In this document: positions 15,087-23,836 of the stretch, one piece after another
Position numbering within the stretch: position 1 is the first letter of the stretch
How the letters are laid out: the number at the start of each line of letters is the position of its first letter
Origin: CAXNKH01 sp049296795
GTDB lineage: Bacteria; Pseudomonadota; Gammaproteobacteria; Burkholderiales; Burkholderiaceae_C
Length of the DNA: 30,191 nt
Assembly: GCA_049296795.1 (NCBI GenBank)
Contig: JBAQTC010000029.1
Coordinates: 1-30,191 of the forward strand
Reading direction: 5' to 3'
Position numbers and translations under genes: made by a program
The notes under the pieces: model-generated
Databases searched by the model: none
The model's input: only the letters and a program-made list of their open reading frames with translations
What the model was told of the DNA's origin: nothing

Positions 15087-16508
15087 ATGCACAGAACAAG
15101 AAACGCCAAAATTGTGGCGACGCTCGGCCCAGCAAGCTCAAACCGGGAAACCGTCCAGAAGCTGTTCATGGCCGGTGTCGACGTCTTCAGACTCAACTTC
15201 AGCCATGGCAGCGCCGCCGATCATCGTGAGCGCTTCCAGATGTTGCGCTCGATAGAAACCGAAACTGATCGACCTATCGCCATCCTTGCAGACCTGCAAG
15301 GCCCGAAGCTGCGGGTCGGCACCTTTGCAGACGGCGCGGTGCTCCTGACGGAAGGCAGCAGCTTTCGGCTCGACCTCGACACCGCACCCGGCAACATTCA
15401 GCGGGCAAGTCTGCCGCACCCAGAGATCTTCGCTGCGCTGGTGCCGGGGGCTGAACTTTTACTCGACGACGGTAAGCTGCGTCTGGTGGTCGAGCACTGT
15501 GGCCCTGATTTCGCCGATACAAAAGTGATGGTCGGCGGCAAGTTGTCCGAGTGCAAGGGCGTCAACGTGCCAGGCATGGTGTTGCCGATCACGGCGCTCA
15601 CAAGCAAAGACCGGCGGGACCTCGCTTTGGCGCTTGAGCTCGGAGCCGACTGGATTGCGCTCAGCTTCGTCCAGCGGCCGGAAGATGTGACCGAAGCGCG
15701 AGATCTGATCGGCGACCGCGCATTGATCGTCTCCAAACTCGAGAAACCAGCAGCCATCGACCAGCTCGATGCCATTGTCGCGATGTCCGACGCCGTGATG
15801 ATTGCCCGAGGCGATCTGGGCGTCGAGCTGCCTGCCGAGCAGGTCCCGGCGATCCAGAAGCGCATCATTCGAGTCTGCCGGCGTCTGGGGAAACCGGTGA
15901 TCGTCGCGACGCAAATGCTGGAGTCCATGATTGACAGCCCGGTGCCGACGCGCGCCGAGGCTTCCGATGTCGCGACGGCTATTTATGACGGTGCTGACGC
16001 GGTGATGCTATCGGCTGAATCAGCCGCTGGCAAGCACCCGATTGCGGCGGTCAAGATGATGAACCGCATCATTGTGGAGGTCGAGCAAGATCCGGCTTAT
16101 CGTCAATTGATCGATGCATCGCACACAGCGGCTGTCCCAGGGCAGGCGGACATGGCTGAAGCGGTTTGCTGCGCGATGCGGCGCGCCGTCTCGCTGCTTC
16201 GGGCAGCAGCGATCGTCTGCTACACCAGCTCGGGCTACACCAGTCTGCGGGCAGCGCGTGAAAGACCTGAAGCCCCGATATTGAGCCTGACGCCGAATCT
16301 GGGCGCGGCGCGTCGGCTGGCGCTGGTTTGGGGTATCCATTCTGTCCACATCAAAGATGTGGCAGATGTACGGCAGATGACCGCGATCGCTTGCGAAATC
16401 GCCAGGCGCGAAGGCTTTGCCGACACCGACCAGACCATCGTCGCTATCGCTGGCATGCCCTTCGGCACCAGTGGCACGACCAATCTGCTGCGTATCGCCA
16501 CCGTCTAA
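15087..16508 (+). CDS. pyk: pyruvate kinase
   Basis: A 473-residue pyruvate kinase converting PEP and ADP to pyruvate and ATP. Recognisable blocks are AKIVATLGPAS at the N-terminus, ADLQGPKLRVG, the active-site segment MIARGDLGVELP, KPVIVATQMLESM and DAVMLSAESAAGKHP. The N domain, B-domain insert (about residues 70-170) and C-terminal domain are all present. The start lies one base after the ttuD stop, with AGGAAA inside the end of ttuD. As a dedicated operon member it finishes the route from glyoxylate, but it needs enolase to turn 2-phosphoglycerate into PEP; a broken eno start lies just downstream. Confidence 0.95.
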   Translation: MHRTRNAKIVATLGPASSNRETVQKLFMAGVDVFRLNFSHGSAADHRERFQMLRSIETETDRPIAILADLQGPKLRVGTFADGAVLLTEGSSFRLDLDTAPGNIQRASLPHPEIFAALVPGAELLLDDGKLRLVVEHCGPDFADTKVMVGGKLSECKGVNVPGMVLPITALTSKDRRDLALALELGADWIALSFVQRPEDVTEARDLIGDRALIVSKLEKPAAIDQLDAIVAMSDAVMIARGDLGVELPAEQVPAIQKRIIRVCRRLGKPVIVATQMLESMIDSPVPTRAEASDVATAIYDGADAVMLSAESAAGKHPIAAVKMMNRIIVEVEQDPAYRQLIDASHTAAVPGQADMAEAVCCAMRRAVSLLRAAAIVCYTSSGYTSLRAARERPEAPILSLTPNLGAARRLALVWGIHSVHIKDVADVRQMTAIACEIARREGFADTDQTIVAIAGMPFGTSGTTNLLRIATV

Positions 16509-16525
16509 CTTGGACAGCCATCCAC

Positions 16526-16588
16526 ATGAGTCAAATCAAACATATCCGGGGACTTGAAGTTCTTGATTCCCGGGGCAACCCGACCGTA
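16526..16588 (+). pseudogene. eno: enolase, 5' remnant only
   Basis: Seventeen bases after pyk, an ATG opens 21 codons beginning MSQIKHIRG and continuing LEVLDSRGNPTV, the near-invariant N-terminus of enolase. Similarity ends abruptly after PTV. The frame stays open to 16891, but the rest (GVTYHGLSWGC onward) is not enolase. A functional enolase has about 430 residues, so this is a truncation. Enolase is exactly the step missing between ttuD and pyk, so an intact ancestral operon probably ended in eno. The break marks a deletion or rearrangement junction near 16589. Confidence 0.75.
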
Positions 16589-16904
16589 GGCGTTACATAT
16601 CATGGCTTGTCTTGGGGTTGCATGGCAATGGCATGGGGCAGTGCACAGTCAGCACCTGGATCAACATCGAGTCGGCACCCCCGAGTTCGACACTTCAAAC
16701 ACCAAAAACCCGATCCAAGACACCCAGTTGAGCCTTTTGTAGTGACAAGTTTGAACCTGGCTCGATATAAATCAACTAGTGTCATTTACTGTCGAACTCG
16801 GAGGCACCAACAGGAGAGCGAAACCCCATCGTATGGAGCAACTCCTCACCGGCCGCAACATCTCCATAAAATACGTTGGTCTTTTAACTAATTCCGAACT
16901 ACGC
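16589..16904. other. junction sequence between eno remnant and ppc
   Basis: About 315 bases with no recognisable gene. Open frames pass through it (the eno frame to 16891; an upstream extension of the ppc frame from 16779) but neither shows family similarity. The region should hold the ppc promoter and its true start region. An AGGAG at 16811-16815 precedes an in-frame ATG at 16833 by a rather long gap. Confidence 0.4.
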
Positions 16905-19787
16905 ATGACCGGAAAACTTACTACGGAAAAAATAAAACCCTCTGCTACTGCACGCGCCGCACTGCAAGCTAGAGAAAACGAACGCCCTTTGGTCGAAGAC
17001 ATTCGATTGCTCGGCCACATCTTGGGCGACGTGATTCGCGAGCAAGAAGGACGCGACGCCTATGAATTGGTTGAGCAAGTGCGCAAACTTTCGGTGGCGT
17101 TTCGCCGCGACTCAGATGCCAAAGCCGACAAGTCCTTGAAAAAACTCTTGGCCTCGCTCAGTGCAGAAGACACGGTGAGTGTGATTCGCGCCTTCACCTA
17201 CTTCAGCCACTTGGCCAACCTCGCGGAAGACCGCCACCACATCCGTCGCCGCGTCATCCACGAGCGTGCTGGGGACACACAAGAAGGTAGCTTGCACATG
17301 GCGCTGAGTCGCCTGAAGGTTGCGGGCATTGCGCCCAAGACCATCGTGCAAACACTAGCGCACAGCCATGTGTCGCCTGTGCTCACAGCTCACCCCACCG
17401 AAGTGCAACGCAAAAGCATCTTAGATGCCGAGCGTGGCATTGCTCAGCTCTTAGGCTTACGTGACGACATAAAATCTCGCTCCGCATTGCACGCATCTGC
17501 CAAAGTCCTAGACGTTTTGGCGCAACGCGAACTGGTGGCCAATGAAATGCAATTGCGCGCGCGCATATTGCAACTGTGGCAAACCCGCCTGCTGCGTTTC
17601 ACCAAGCTCACCGTTTCAGATGAAATTGAAAACGCATTGAGTTATTACGAGTCTACGTTCCTGATCGAAATCCCCAAGCTCTATGCCGACCTCGAAGCCG
17701 AGTTGGGCCACGCGCATGTGCACAGCTTTTTGCGCATGGGCCAATGGATTGGCGGCGACCGCGATGGCAACCCCAATGTAAACGCCGACACCTTGCGCTT
17801 CGCACTGCGCCGCCAGTGCGATGTGGCTTTGCGCCACTACCTGACCGAGCTGCACTACCTTGGCGCAGAGTTGTCGATGTCTGCGATGTTGGTCGATGTC
17901 ACACCCGAAATGCAAACACTGGCCGACCGCTCGCCCGATAACAACGCCCACCGTCAAGACGAGCCGTATCGCCGCGCCCTCACCGGCATGTACGCACGTT
18001 TGGCGGCCGCACTAAGAAACCTCACGGGTGGTGACGCAGCTCGTCATGCAGTGGCCCCACAAAACCCTTACCTGTCAGCACAAGAACTTTTGGCCGATTT
18101 GCGCGTGATTGCCGAATCTCTGAAATCCCAACACGGCAGCGCTTTGATGGCCCAGCGCCTCACGCCGCTCATGCGTTCTGTGGAAGTGTTTGGTTTTCAC
18201 CTCGCCACTGTGGACTTGCGTCAAAGCTCAGACCAACACGAATTGGTCGTGGCCGAGTTGTTGGCCACGTCGGGCGTGGAAATGAACTATGCCAAGCTCA
18301 ATGAAGCACAGCGCATTGTTGTGCTCAACAAATTGTTGCGCGATGCGCGTCCTCTGCGTGTGATGGGTGCGAACTACTCCGAACTCGCGCTGAATGAACT
18401 CGCGATTTTTGAAACTACTCGCGAAATGCTAAAGACTTTTGGCAAAGACGCCATTCGCCACTACATCATCAGTCACACCGAAACCGTGAGCGATCTACTT
18501 GAAGTATTGTTACTGCAAAAAGAAACCGGCTTGATGCGCGGCACCCTCAGCAGCAAAACATCCAACTGCAATTTGGTTGTGGTTCCGCTGTTTGAAACCA
18601 TCAGTGACTTGCGCCGTGCCGCGGACATCATGGGCGATTTTTATGCCATCGACGGCGTGGCCAATTTGGTCAAGCGCAGTGGCGCTGAGCAAGACATCAT
18701 GCTGGGCTACTCAGACAGCAACAAAGACGGCGGCATCTTCACCAGCAACTGGGAACTTTACCGCGCTGAGATTGCGTTGGTCACTTTGTTTGATGGTCTA
18801 TTCAAACAACACGACATCACCCTACGCATGTTCCACGGCCGTGGCGGCACAGTTGGACGTGGTGGGGGCCCCAGCTACCAAGCGATTTTGGCGCAGCCCC
18901 CAGGCACCGTGCGCGGGCAAATTCGCCTAACAGAACAAGGCGAAGTGATTGGCTCCAAATACGCCAACCCCGAAATTGGACGTCGCAATTTAGAAACCCT
19001 TGTGGCCGCCACCTTGGAAGCCACGATGCTGCAAACCACCAAGCCCGTACCCCAAGCGTTTTTGGATGCGGCGCAATGGTTGTCTGAGGCCAGCATGGCT
19101 GCTTACCGTGACTTGGTTTACGAGACACCAGGCTTTACTGAATACTTCTTTGCCTCGACACCCTTTCGTGAAATTGCAGAGCTCAACATTGGCTCACGTC
19201 CTGCGGCACGCCCCAAGAGCGACAATGCGTCCCCTCGCATTGAAGACTTGCGCGCGATTCCATGGGGCTTCAGCTGGGGACAATGTCGACTGACCCTGCC
19301 AGGATGGCTGGGCTTTGGATCGGCAGTGGACCAGTTCATCCACCAACACCCCACGCTCAAATCCAAAGATGCCTTGGCCTTGCTGCAAAAAATGCAACGT
19401 CAATGGCCGTTTCTCCGCTCACTTTTGTCTAACCTCGATATGGTATTGTCGAAGAGCGATTTGGGACTGGCTTCACGCTATGCCGAGTTGGTCAGTGACA
19501 CCCGTTTACGCAAAAAGATTTTTGGTTTGATCAAAACCGAATGGCACCGCACATCAGACGCGTTGAACCTCATCACGGGTGACAAGCAACGTTTGGTAAA
19601 CAACGCGGCGCTGGAGCGCTCCATGCGTCACCGCTTCCCCTACATCGACCCATTACACCATTTGCAAGTAGAATTAATTCGGCGGTACCGCGAAGGCAAG
19701 TGCCCGCAAGACCGTGATGAAAAAATCCAACGTGGCATTCACATCTCCATCAACGGCATTGCCGCAGGTTTGCGCAACACTGGGTAA
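16905..19787 (+). CDS. ppc: phosphoenolpyruvate carboxylase
   Basis: A PEP carboxylase of about 960 residues, forming oxaloacetate from PEP and bicarbonate to refill the TCA cycle. Diagnostic blocks are RPLVEDIRLLGHILGDVIRE near the start, the catalytic-histidine motif VLTAHPTEVQRKS, MGQWIGGDRDGNPNV, GYSDSNKDGG, the glycine-rich FHGRGGTVGRGGGP, and the C-terminal RNTG that ends the family. The frame is open from 16779, but the first 42 extra residues look unlike the family. I place the start at the ATG at 16905 (MTGKLTTEKI), with an ATG at 16833 as the alternative; neither has a well-spaced Shine-Dalgarno. It abuts the eno break, and its codon use looks less GC-rich than the gcl-pyk genes, so the neighbours may not share an origin. 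Confidence 0.95.
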   Translation: MTGKLTTEKIKPSATARAALQARENERPLVEDIRLLGHILGDVIREQEGRDAYELVEQVRKLSVAFRRDSDAKADKSLKKLLASLSAEDTVSVIRAFTYFSHLANLAEDRHHIRRRVIHERAGDTQEGSLHMALSRLKVAGIAPKTIVQTLAHSHVSPVLTAHPTEVQRKSILDAERGIAQLLGLRDDIKSRSALHASAKVLDVLAQRELVANEMQLRARILQLWQTRLLRFTKLTVSDEIENALSYYESTFLIEIPKLYADLEAELGHAHVHSFLRMGQWIGGDRDGNPNVNADTLRFALRRQCDVALRHYLTELHYLGAELSMSAMLVDVTPEMQTLADRSPDNNAHRQDEPYRRALTGMYARLAAALRNLTGGDAARHAVAPQNPYLSAQELLADLRVIAESLKSQHGSALMAQRLTPLMRSVEVFGFHLATVDLRQSSDQHELVVAELLATSGVEMNYAKLNEAQRIVVLNKLLRDARPLRVMGANYSELALNELAIFETTREMLKTFGKDAIRHYIISHTETVSDLLEVLLLQKETGLMRGTLSSKTSNCNLVVVPLFETISDLRRAADIMGDFYAIDGVANLVKRSGAEQDIMLGYSDSNKDGGIFTSNWELYRAEIALVTLFDGLFKQHDITLRMFHGRGGTVGRGGGPSYQAILAQPPGTVRGQIRLTEQGEVIGSKYANPEIGRRNLETLVAATLEATMLQTTKPVPQAFLDAAQWLSEASMAAYRDLVYETPGFTEYFFASTPFREIAELNIGSRPAARPKSDNASPRIEDLRAIPWGFSWGQCRLTLPGWLGFGSAVDQFIHQHPTLKSKDALALLQKMQRQWPFLRSLLSNLDMVLSKSDLGLASRYAELVSDTRLRKKIFGLIKTEWHRTSDALNLITGDKQRLVNNAALERSMRHRFPYIDPLHHLQVELIRRYREGKCPQDRDEKIQRGIHISINGIAAGLRNTG

Positions 19788-19940
19788 AAAGCACACCGTT
19801 ACGCCTTAGCACAGTCGAGACCAAGTTTTTCGCCCCAAAAAAAAGCTCATCCATCAACAACCGTAGCTTCGCCACCTCGTTGTCGGTGGTTCTAAAGCTC
19901 GACAAGGTCGATGTCTCACGCGCCTTTGGCCAGGTGAGAT
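19788..19940. other. ppc / Bug convergent gap
   Basis: No gene is seen between the convergent ppc and Bug genes. A short stem CCACC-N8-GGTGG near 19873-19890 could help end transcription, but it has no T-run and is weak. Confidence 0.3.
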
Positions 19941-20897
19941 TCAGCTGCCAGGCTTAAAGCCCGAGGCTTTGATCACCGGACCCCACTTGTCGTAATCTCT
20001 GCGTAAGATGCGTGCGAGTTCTTCGGGTCCATAGCCGGTCGGCTCGAGACCCAACTGCTCCAGGCGCTGCTTCATGTCTGGTGAATGCACAACTTCTATA
20101 ACTGCCTTGGCGTACTTGTCGATCAAGTCCTTAGGCGTACCAATTGGTGCGAAGAGTGCATACCATGCACTCGCCTCAAGGTCGAAACCGAGTTCTTTAA
20201 AAGTCGGCACGTCCGGGGCCATAGAAGCTCGTTTGGAACCTGCCACAGCCAGCAGGCGCGCATTGCCCGAGCGCACAGTTGTCAGCGCATCGGCAAGCAC
20301 CAGCATTGCCGCATTGACCTCGCCTCCGATCAACGCCTGTAGCGCGGGCGCAGTGCCGCGGTAGGGAACGTGTGTCAAATTGAGCCCTGTGGCGCTCGAG
20401 AACATCACGCCCAAGTAGTGCGGCAGGGACCCCGCCGCTGCTGAGGCATAGTTGCCGTTTTTGGGGTCGCGTTTCACCAGCGCCACGTAATCCTCGACGT
20501 TCTTCACCGGCAGCTTGGCGTTGACCACTAACGCGAGTTGGAAGTCGGAGACGTGCGCGACCGGCGCGAAGTCCTTGAATGGATCGTATCGCACCGCGGA
20601 CCCATGCGAATGCGGGAAAGCGACCATCGGCGCGAGTGGCGAGAGCAGGATCGTCAAACCGTCGGGCGGTGAGTTCTTCACTGCCTCGGTACCTATGATT
20701 CCGGCGGCGCCGGTGCGGTTCTCGACAATGGTGTTCATGCCGAGAGCGGGGCGCATCTTGTCGGCGAGAAGACGTGTAAGCACATCGCTCGATGCGCCCG
20801 GCGGATAGGCGAGCACGAACTTCAGGTTCTTGTCCTGTGCGCCGGTAGGCAGCACGAGAGTAAGTAGTAGCAACAAAAATGTCGTGAGTCTTGTCAT
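19941..20897 (-). CDS. Bug-family (TctC) extracytoplasmic solute-binding protein
   Basis: A 318-residue periplasmic binding protein of the tripartite tricarboxylate transporter (Bug/TctC) family. A signal peptide occupies about residues 1-20 (MTRLTTFLLLLLTLVLPTGA). Family hallmarks follow: VLAYPPGASSDVLTRLLAD, NRTGAAGIIGTEAVK, PPDGLTILLS and THVPYRGTAPALQALIGGEV. An AGGAGG at 6-base spacing gives a strong start. No TctA/TctB membrane genes are nearby, which is usual for the many orphan Bug proteins in Burkholderiales. It lies 206 bases downstream of the sulfatase on the same strand, so a sulfated or carboxylated ligand is possible but unproven. Confidence 0.92.
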   Translation of the reverse strand: MTRLTTFLLLLLTLVLPTGAQDKNLKFVLAYPPGASSDVLTRLLADKMRPALGMNTIVENRTGAAGIIGTEAVKNSPPDGLTILLSPLAPMVAFPHSHGSAVRYDPFKDFAPVAHVSDFQLALVVNAKLPVKNVEDYVALVKRDPKNGNYASAAAGSLPHYLGVMFSSATGLNLTHVPYRGTAPALQALIGGEVNAAMLVLADALTTVRSGNARLLAVAGSKRASMAPDVPTFKELGFDLEASAWYALFAPIGTPKDLIDKYAKAVIEVVHSPDMKQRLEQLGLEPTGYGPEELARILRRDYDKWGPVIKASGFKPGS

Positions 20898-21103
20898 AGC
20901 TGTTCCTCCTAATAGATGATGCTAGCACCTGAAGTCAATAGGTGCTGCACTCAGGTGAATCCAGGCCAATCCTGGGTTCTTTCAACCGGCACCTGCGTAT
21001 ACGAAGACAGGAAGCAGAACTTTAAATTGGTAATGCCCTGCGTGAACAATGGTTAGCCACAAATGTAGGCATGAGTTAAAAAATTATTAACTAAATTTCT
21101 GAT
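20898..21103. other. sulfatase-Bug intergenic region
   Basis: No gene is seen. A weak AT-rich inverted repeat, AGTTAA (21074-21079) with TTAACT (21087-21092), lies just after the sulfatase stop. It is followed on the minus strand by CATGCC, so it is not a convincing terminator. Confidence 0.3.
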
Positions 21104-22426
21104 TTATCTTTGAGGCATATGGTCGTAGGAAAAACCAAGACTGACAGAGGCATCTTCTGGAATTTCTGGGATTGTTGCGCTCCATTGCAACCATTGCTGT
21201 CGCAGGTCATCCATCAAGTTGGGAAGGTGCGATGCAAGATTTGCTCTTTCTCTTGCATCTTTTTCCAGATTGAAAAGGTATTCGTTTTCATCGACTTTCA
21301 AATATTTCCATTGGCCTTTGCGCATAGCGCGTTGCTGTCTATGGTTCATGCGCCAAAAAAGTGGTCGCTCAAACATCAGGTTAGGTTTGCTCAGGATTGC
21401 GCGAAGTGAAACACCATCCAACGGGTAGTTGGGGTTGGCTTTGCCTCCTCCAATGTCCAGCAAGGTAGCCGACCAATCCATGGTCATGCACTGTTGCTCC
21501 GAGACGATGTTTGCAGGGATTACTTTCGGCCAGTGTGCAATCCAAGGAACTCTTATGCCGCCTTCGGTGAGATCCATCTTGCCGCCCACCAGTGGCCAGT
21601 TGTCGCTGAATCGCTCACCTCCGTTGTCACTGGTGAATACGATCAGTGTGTCCTCCAGTAAGTTTTCATGGCGCAAAGCCTCTACCAATTGGCCTATGCC
21701 TTCGTCCATGTGATGGATCATGCGGCGGTAGGTCTCAACGTTGCCACCATGAAGATGAAACAGGTTGTCCTTGACCTCGTCGGTCAGATGGGCGTCATCT
21801 CTCGTTTCCCAAGGCCAGTGAGGCGCGGTGTAATGAAGGCTTAAAAAAAACGGTCGCCCTTTTCGAGCAGAGGCAGCTTGGCGATGAACGTAGTCTACTG
21901 CCCGTTTTGATAGTAGGTCGGTGAGGTAGCCGTTCTCATGATGCTCTTCATCCCCGATGTAAAGATCATGGTCGCCTTTGCCTGAGCAATGCGAAAAGTA
22001 GTCCACACCACCAGCCATGATGCCGTAGAACTCGTCATAGCCTGAGTGCAGGGGTCCGAACGTTGGGGGGTACCCTAGGTGCCACTTGCCAATCAATCCT
22101 GTGGCATAACCGCTTTTTCGAAGCAGCGAAGGCAGGGTCGGAATTTCTGGTGGTAGGCCCAGCACCGGATTTCCCTTGCTTCTGCTGTTGATGGGTTCTT
22201 CCATACCTCCCCGCAAGCGGTACTGATAACGCATGGTGATCATGGCAAACCGCGTGGGCGAACAAACCGGGGAGTTTGAATAGCCAGCGGTCAGTCTCAG
22301 ACCATTGGCAGCAAGCGCGTCAATGTTCGGCGATACATCACCAAACTGAGCCTGTCGCCCCCCATAGCAACCGAGGTCAGCAAAGCCAAGATCGTCGGCA
22401 ACGATGAAGATGATGTTAGGTTTCAT
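21104..22426 (-). CDS. arylsulfatase-family sulfatase
   Basis: A 440-residue type I sulfatase (alkaline-phosphatase fold). Metal ligands D11-D12 lie in IIFIVADDLGFADLG. The formylglycine motif is C55-S-P57-T-R59, the TGLIGKWHLG segment carries the conserved Lys and His, TAPHWPWE follows, and FTSDNGGERF carries the Asp-Asn pair. There is no signal peptide, so it should be cytoplasmic. The second half of the maturation signature reads FAMITMR where the family normally has T-G-R, so Gly is replaced by Met65. Cys at position 55 implies maturation by a formylglycine-generating enzyme encoded elsewhere. Substrate is unknown. It may share a transcript with the downstream Bug gene. Confidence 0.9.
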   Translation of the reverse strand: MKPNIIFIVADDLGFADLGCYGGRQAQFGDVSPNIDALAANGLRLTAGYSNSPVCSPTRFAMITMRYQYRLRGGMEEPINSRSKGNPVLGLPPEIPTLPSLLRKSGYATGLIGKWHLGYPPTFGPLHSGYDEFYGIMAGGVDYFSHCSGKGDHDLYIGDEEHHENGYLTDLLSKRAVDYVHRQAASARKGRPFFLSLHYTAPHWPWETRDDAHLTDEVKDNLFHLHGGNVETYRRMIHHMDEGIGQLVEALRHENLLEDTLIVFTSDNGGERFSDNWPLVGGKMDLTEGGIRVPWIAHWPKVIPANIVSEQQCMTMDWSATLLDIGGGKANPNYPLDGVSLRAILSKPNLMFERPLFWRMNHRQQRAMRKGQWKYLKVDENEYLFNLEKDARERANLASHLPNLMDDLRQQWLQWSATIPEIPEDASVSLGFSYDHMPQR

Positions 22427-22611
22427 GGACTTGACCCGTTTCCACGGACGGTTTGAACTTCTTCATTGAAGCTTGTAGATTATCTGGTTTTGTGGCTTGA
22501 TGGTTTTTTCTTATGCATCATTTCGAAGTTATTGGGTGACTGGTAATTCAATCCAGAGTGCCGGCGCACTGGGTTCGGCGGCAAAGCCAAGCTCTTTCGC
22601 GCGTTTCGTGA

Positions 22612-22990
22612 TCAGGTGTTGCGAAGCAGCCAATCGACCTCGACCTCCCGCCTGATCACCAACCCCGGCAACACAACCCCACCGCCGTATACCCACCGCC
22701 GCAACTCCGTCGCTGAACTGACCCAATCCCGCTGATTCACCCGCCGCCGCCGCGTCGACATCTGTAGCCGCCCCGCACCAAGATTGAACGTGAAATCCAC
22801 AATAGCCGCCAACCGACCTTCAGGCTCAGTGACTAGCACCGGGCAGTAGCGCAGGGTCGCGGCGAGTGCCGTTTTCAAGTCGTGCGCCAGATAGGCCCTC
22901 GGCTTCGGTCTCCGTGACCGGCGGATGTGTGGCACCGCACAGATGGCCGTAACCGATGGTGTAAAACCCCGCCGGGCAGATGTACGGGGG
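22612..22990 (-). pseudogene. phage-type GH24 endolysin, truncated and frameshifted
   Basis: Minus-strand sequence from about 22990 encodes PYICPAGFYTIGYGHLCG, the N-terminal region of GH24 (T4-lysozyme-like) endolysins. After an apparent one-base shift near 22897-22900 the frame continues as AYLAHDL, then IVDFTFNLGAGRLQ, RRRVNQRDW, ATELRRWVYGGG and LPGLVIRREVE. These are the middle and end of the same family. The conserved start carrying the catalytic glutamate (K-x-F-E-G) is missing. It is therefore a dead gene, probably a prophage leftover; no other phage genes are visible. After its stop, a different minus-strand frame (about 22611 to 22529) reads ITKRAKELGFAAEPSAPAL, which I do not recognise. 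Confidence 0.75.
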
Positions 22991-23199
22991 TGCCCCGTTT
23001 AATGTTCAACTATGAGAGAAAATTCTAAGAGAGCAACGAAAAGCACAAATGAAATTTGTCGGGCATGAAAGAAAGCCCCGACAAAAGGCGTAAATCTCTG
23101 GTGAAAAGCGCAGCGTTCAGCGCAGAATGATATTTGTAGGATGCCTTGGAAGCCGCATGGATACTGTGTTTAGGCCACTTTTTGCAAAGTTACGAACAT
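22991..23199. other. scar between broken endolysin and broken Bug gene
   Basis: This 200-base stretch separates two genes that are each truncated at the side facing it. It encodes no recognised protein and contains one strong hairpin (23055-23085, listed separately). It is probably what remains after a mobile element or prophage was lost. Confidence 0.45.
23055..23085 (-). terminator. 9-bp perfect hairpin
   Basis: TTTGTCGGG (23055-23063) and CCCGACAAA (23077-23085) are exact reverse complements around a 13-base loop. Read on the minus strand the stem is followed by TTTCATTTG, a modest T-rich tract. It could therefore terminate the dehydrogenase-aldolase-Bug transcript arriving from the right. 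Confidence 0.45.
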
Positions 23200-23811
23200 A
23201 CCCTTGTAAGGCACATGCACCGTGTTCACACCCGCATCACGCTTGAACATTTCGCCAGCCAGGTGGGGCGAAGAGCCATTGCCGGCCGAACCGTAGGCGT
23301 ACTTGCCGGGACTGGCTTTGAGGTAGCGGATGAATTCCTGGATGTTGTTGGCCGCATTGCTGGGCTTGACCACTAGAAATAGCAAGGCGCGGGCGACACC
23401 AGCGATGGGAGCCAAATCCTTATTCGGATCAAACGGTGTCTTTTCATAAACTGAGGGAACAATGGCCATCAGACTGCCCGGTGTGGCCAGCAGTGTGTAG
23501 CCATCGGGTGCCGATTTGGCGACCAAATCGCCACCAATCATTCCTCCTGCACCGGCCCGGTTGTCGATCACCATCTGCTGACCCAGCGCTTCCGACAGCG
23601 GCGGTGCCAGCACGCGGGCGATGGAGTCCATGGCAGTTCCAGCGGGCAGATTGACCACCAGGCGAATCGGTTTGCTGGGTTGCCAGCGCGCCTCGCTTGA
23701 TTGAGCCACCGCGCTGCCGACCATCAGTGTCGCGCTCAGGGCCAGAGCGCAAGCGCCCAGAAAATTGAATCTTCGGCCTTGAACTTGGGTTGGGATCTGT
23801 CGATGTTTCAT
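23170..23811 (-). pseudogene. Bug-family (TctC) solute-binding protein, C-terminally truncated
   Basis: From the ATG at 23811 (GGAG upstream with 8-base spacing) runs a Bug/TctC protein with a signal peptide ending VGSAVAQ. Family blocks are IRLVVNLPAGTAMDSIARVL, NRAGAGGMIGGDLVAKSAPD, GYTLLATPGS and HVPYKG. Similarity stops after HVPYKG (about 23200) and nine unrelated residues (MFVTLQKVA) lead to the stop. The product would be about 213 residues instead of roughly 320, lacking the end of the second lobe and probably unable to bind ligand. The open frame reaches 23928, but that extension runs into the aldolase gene. It is the third gene of the operon with the aldolase and dehydrogenase. Confidence 0.8.
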
Positions 23812-23836
23812 TTGATGATCTCCGCGGGTTGTGATT

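Noticed and set aside
16779..16904. Upstream extension of the ppc frame
   Set aside because: The 42 added residues do not resemble the PEP carboxylase N-terminus; kept only as an alternative start region.
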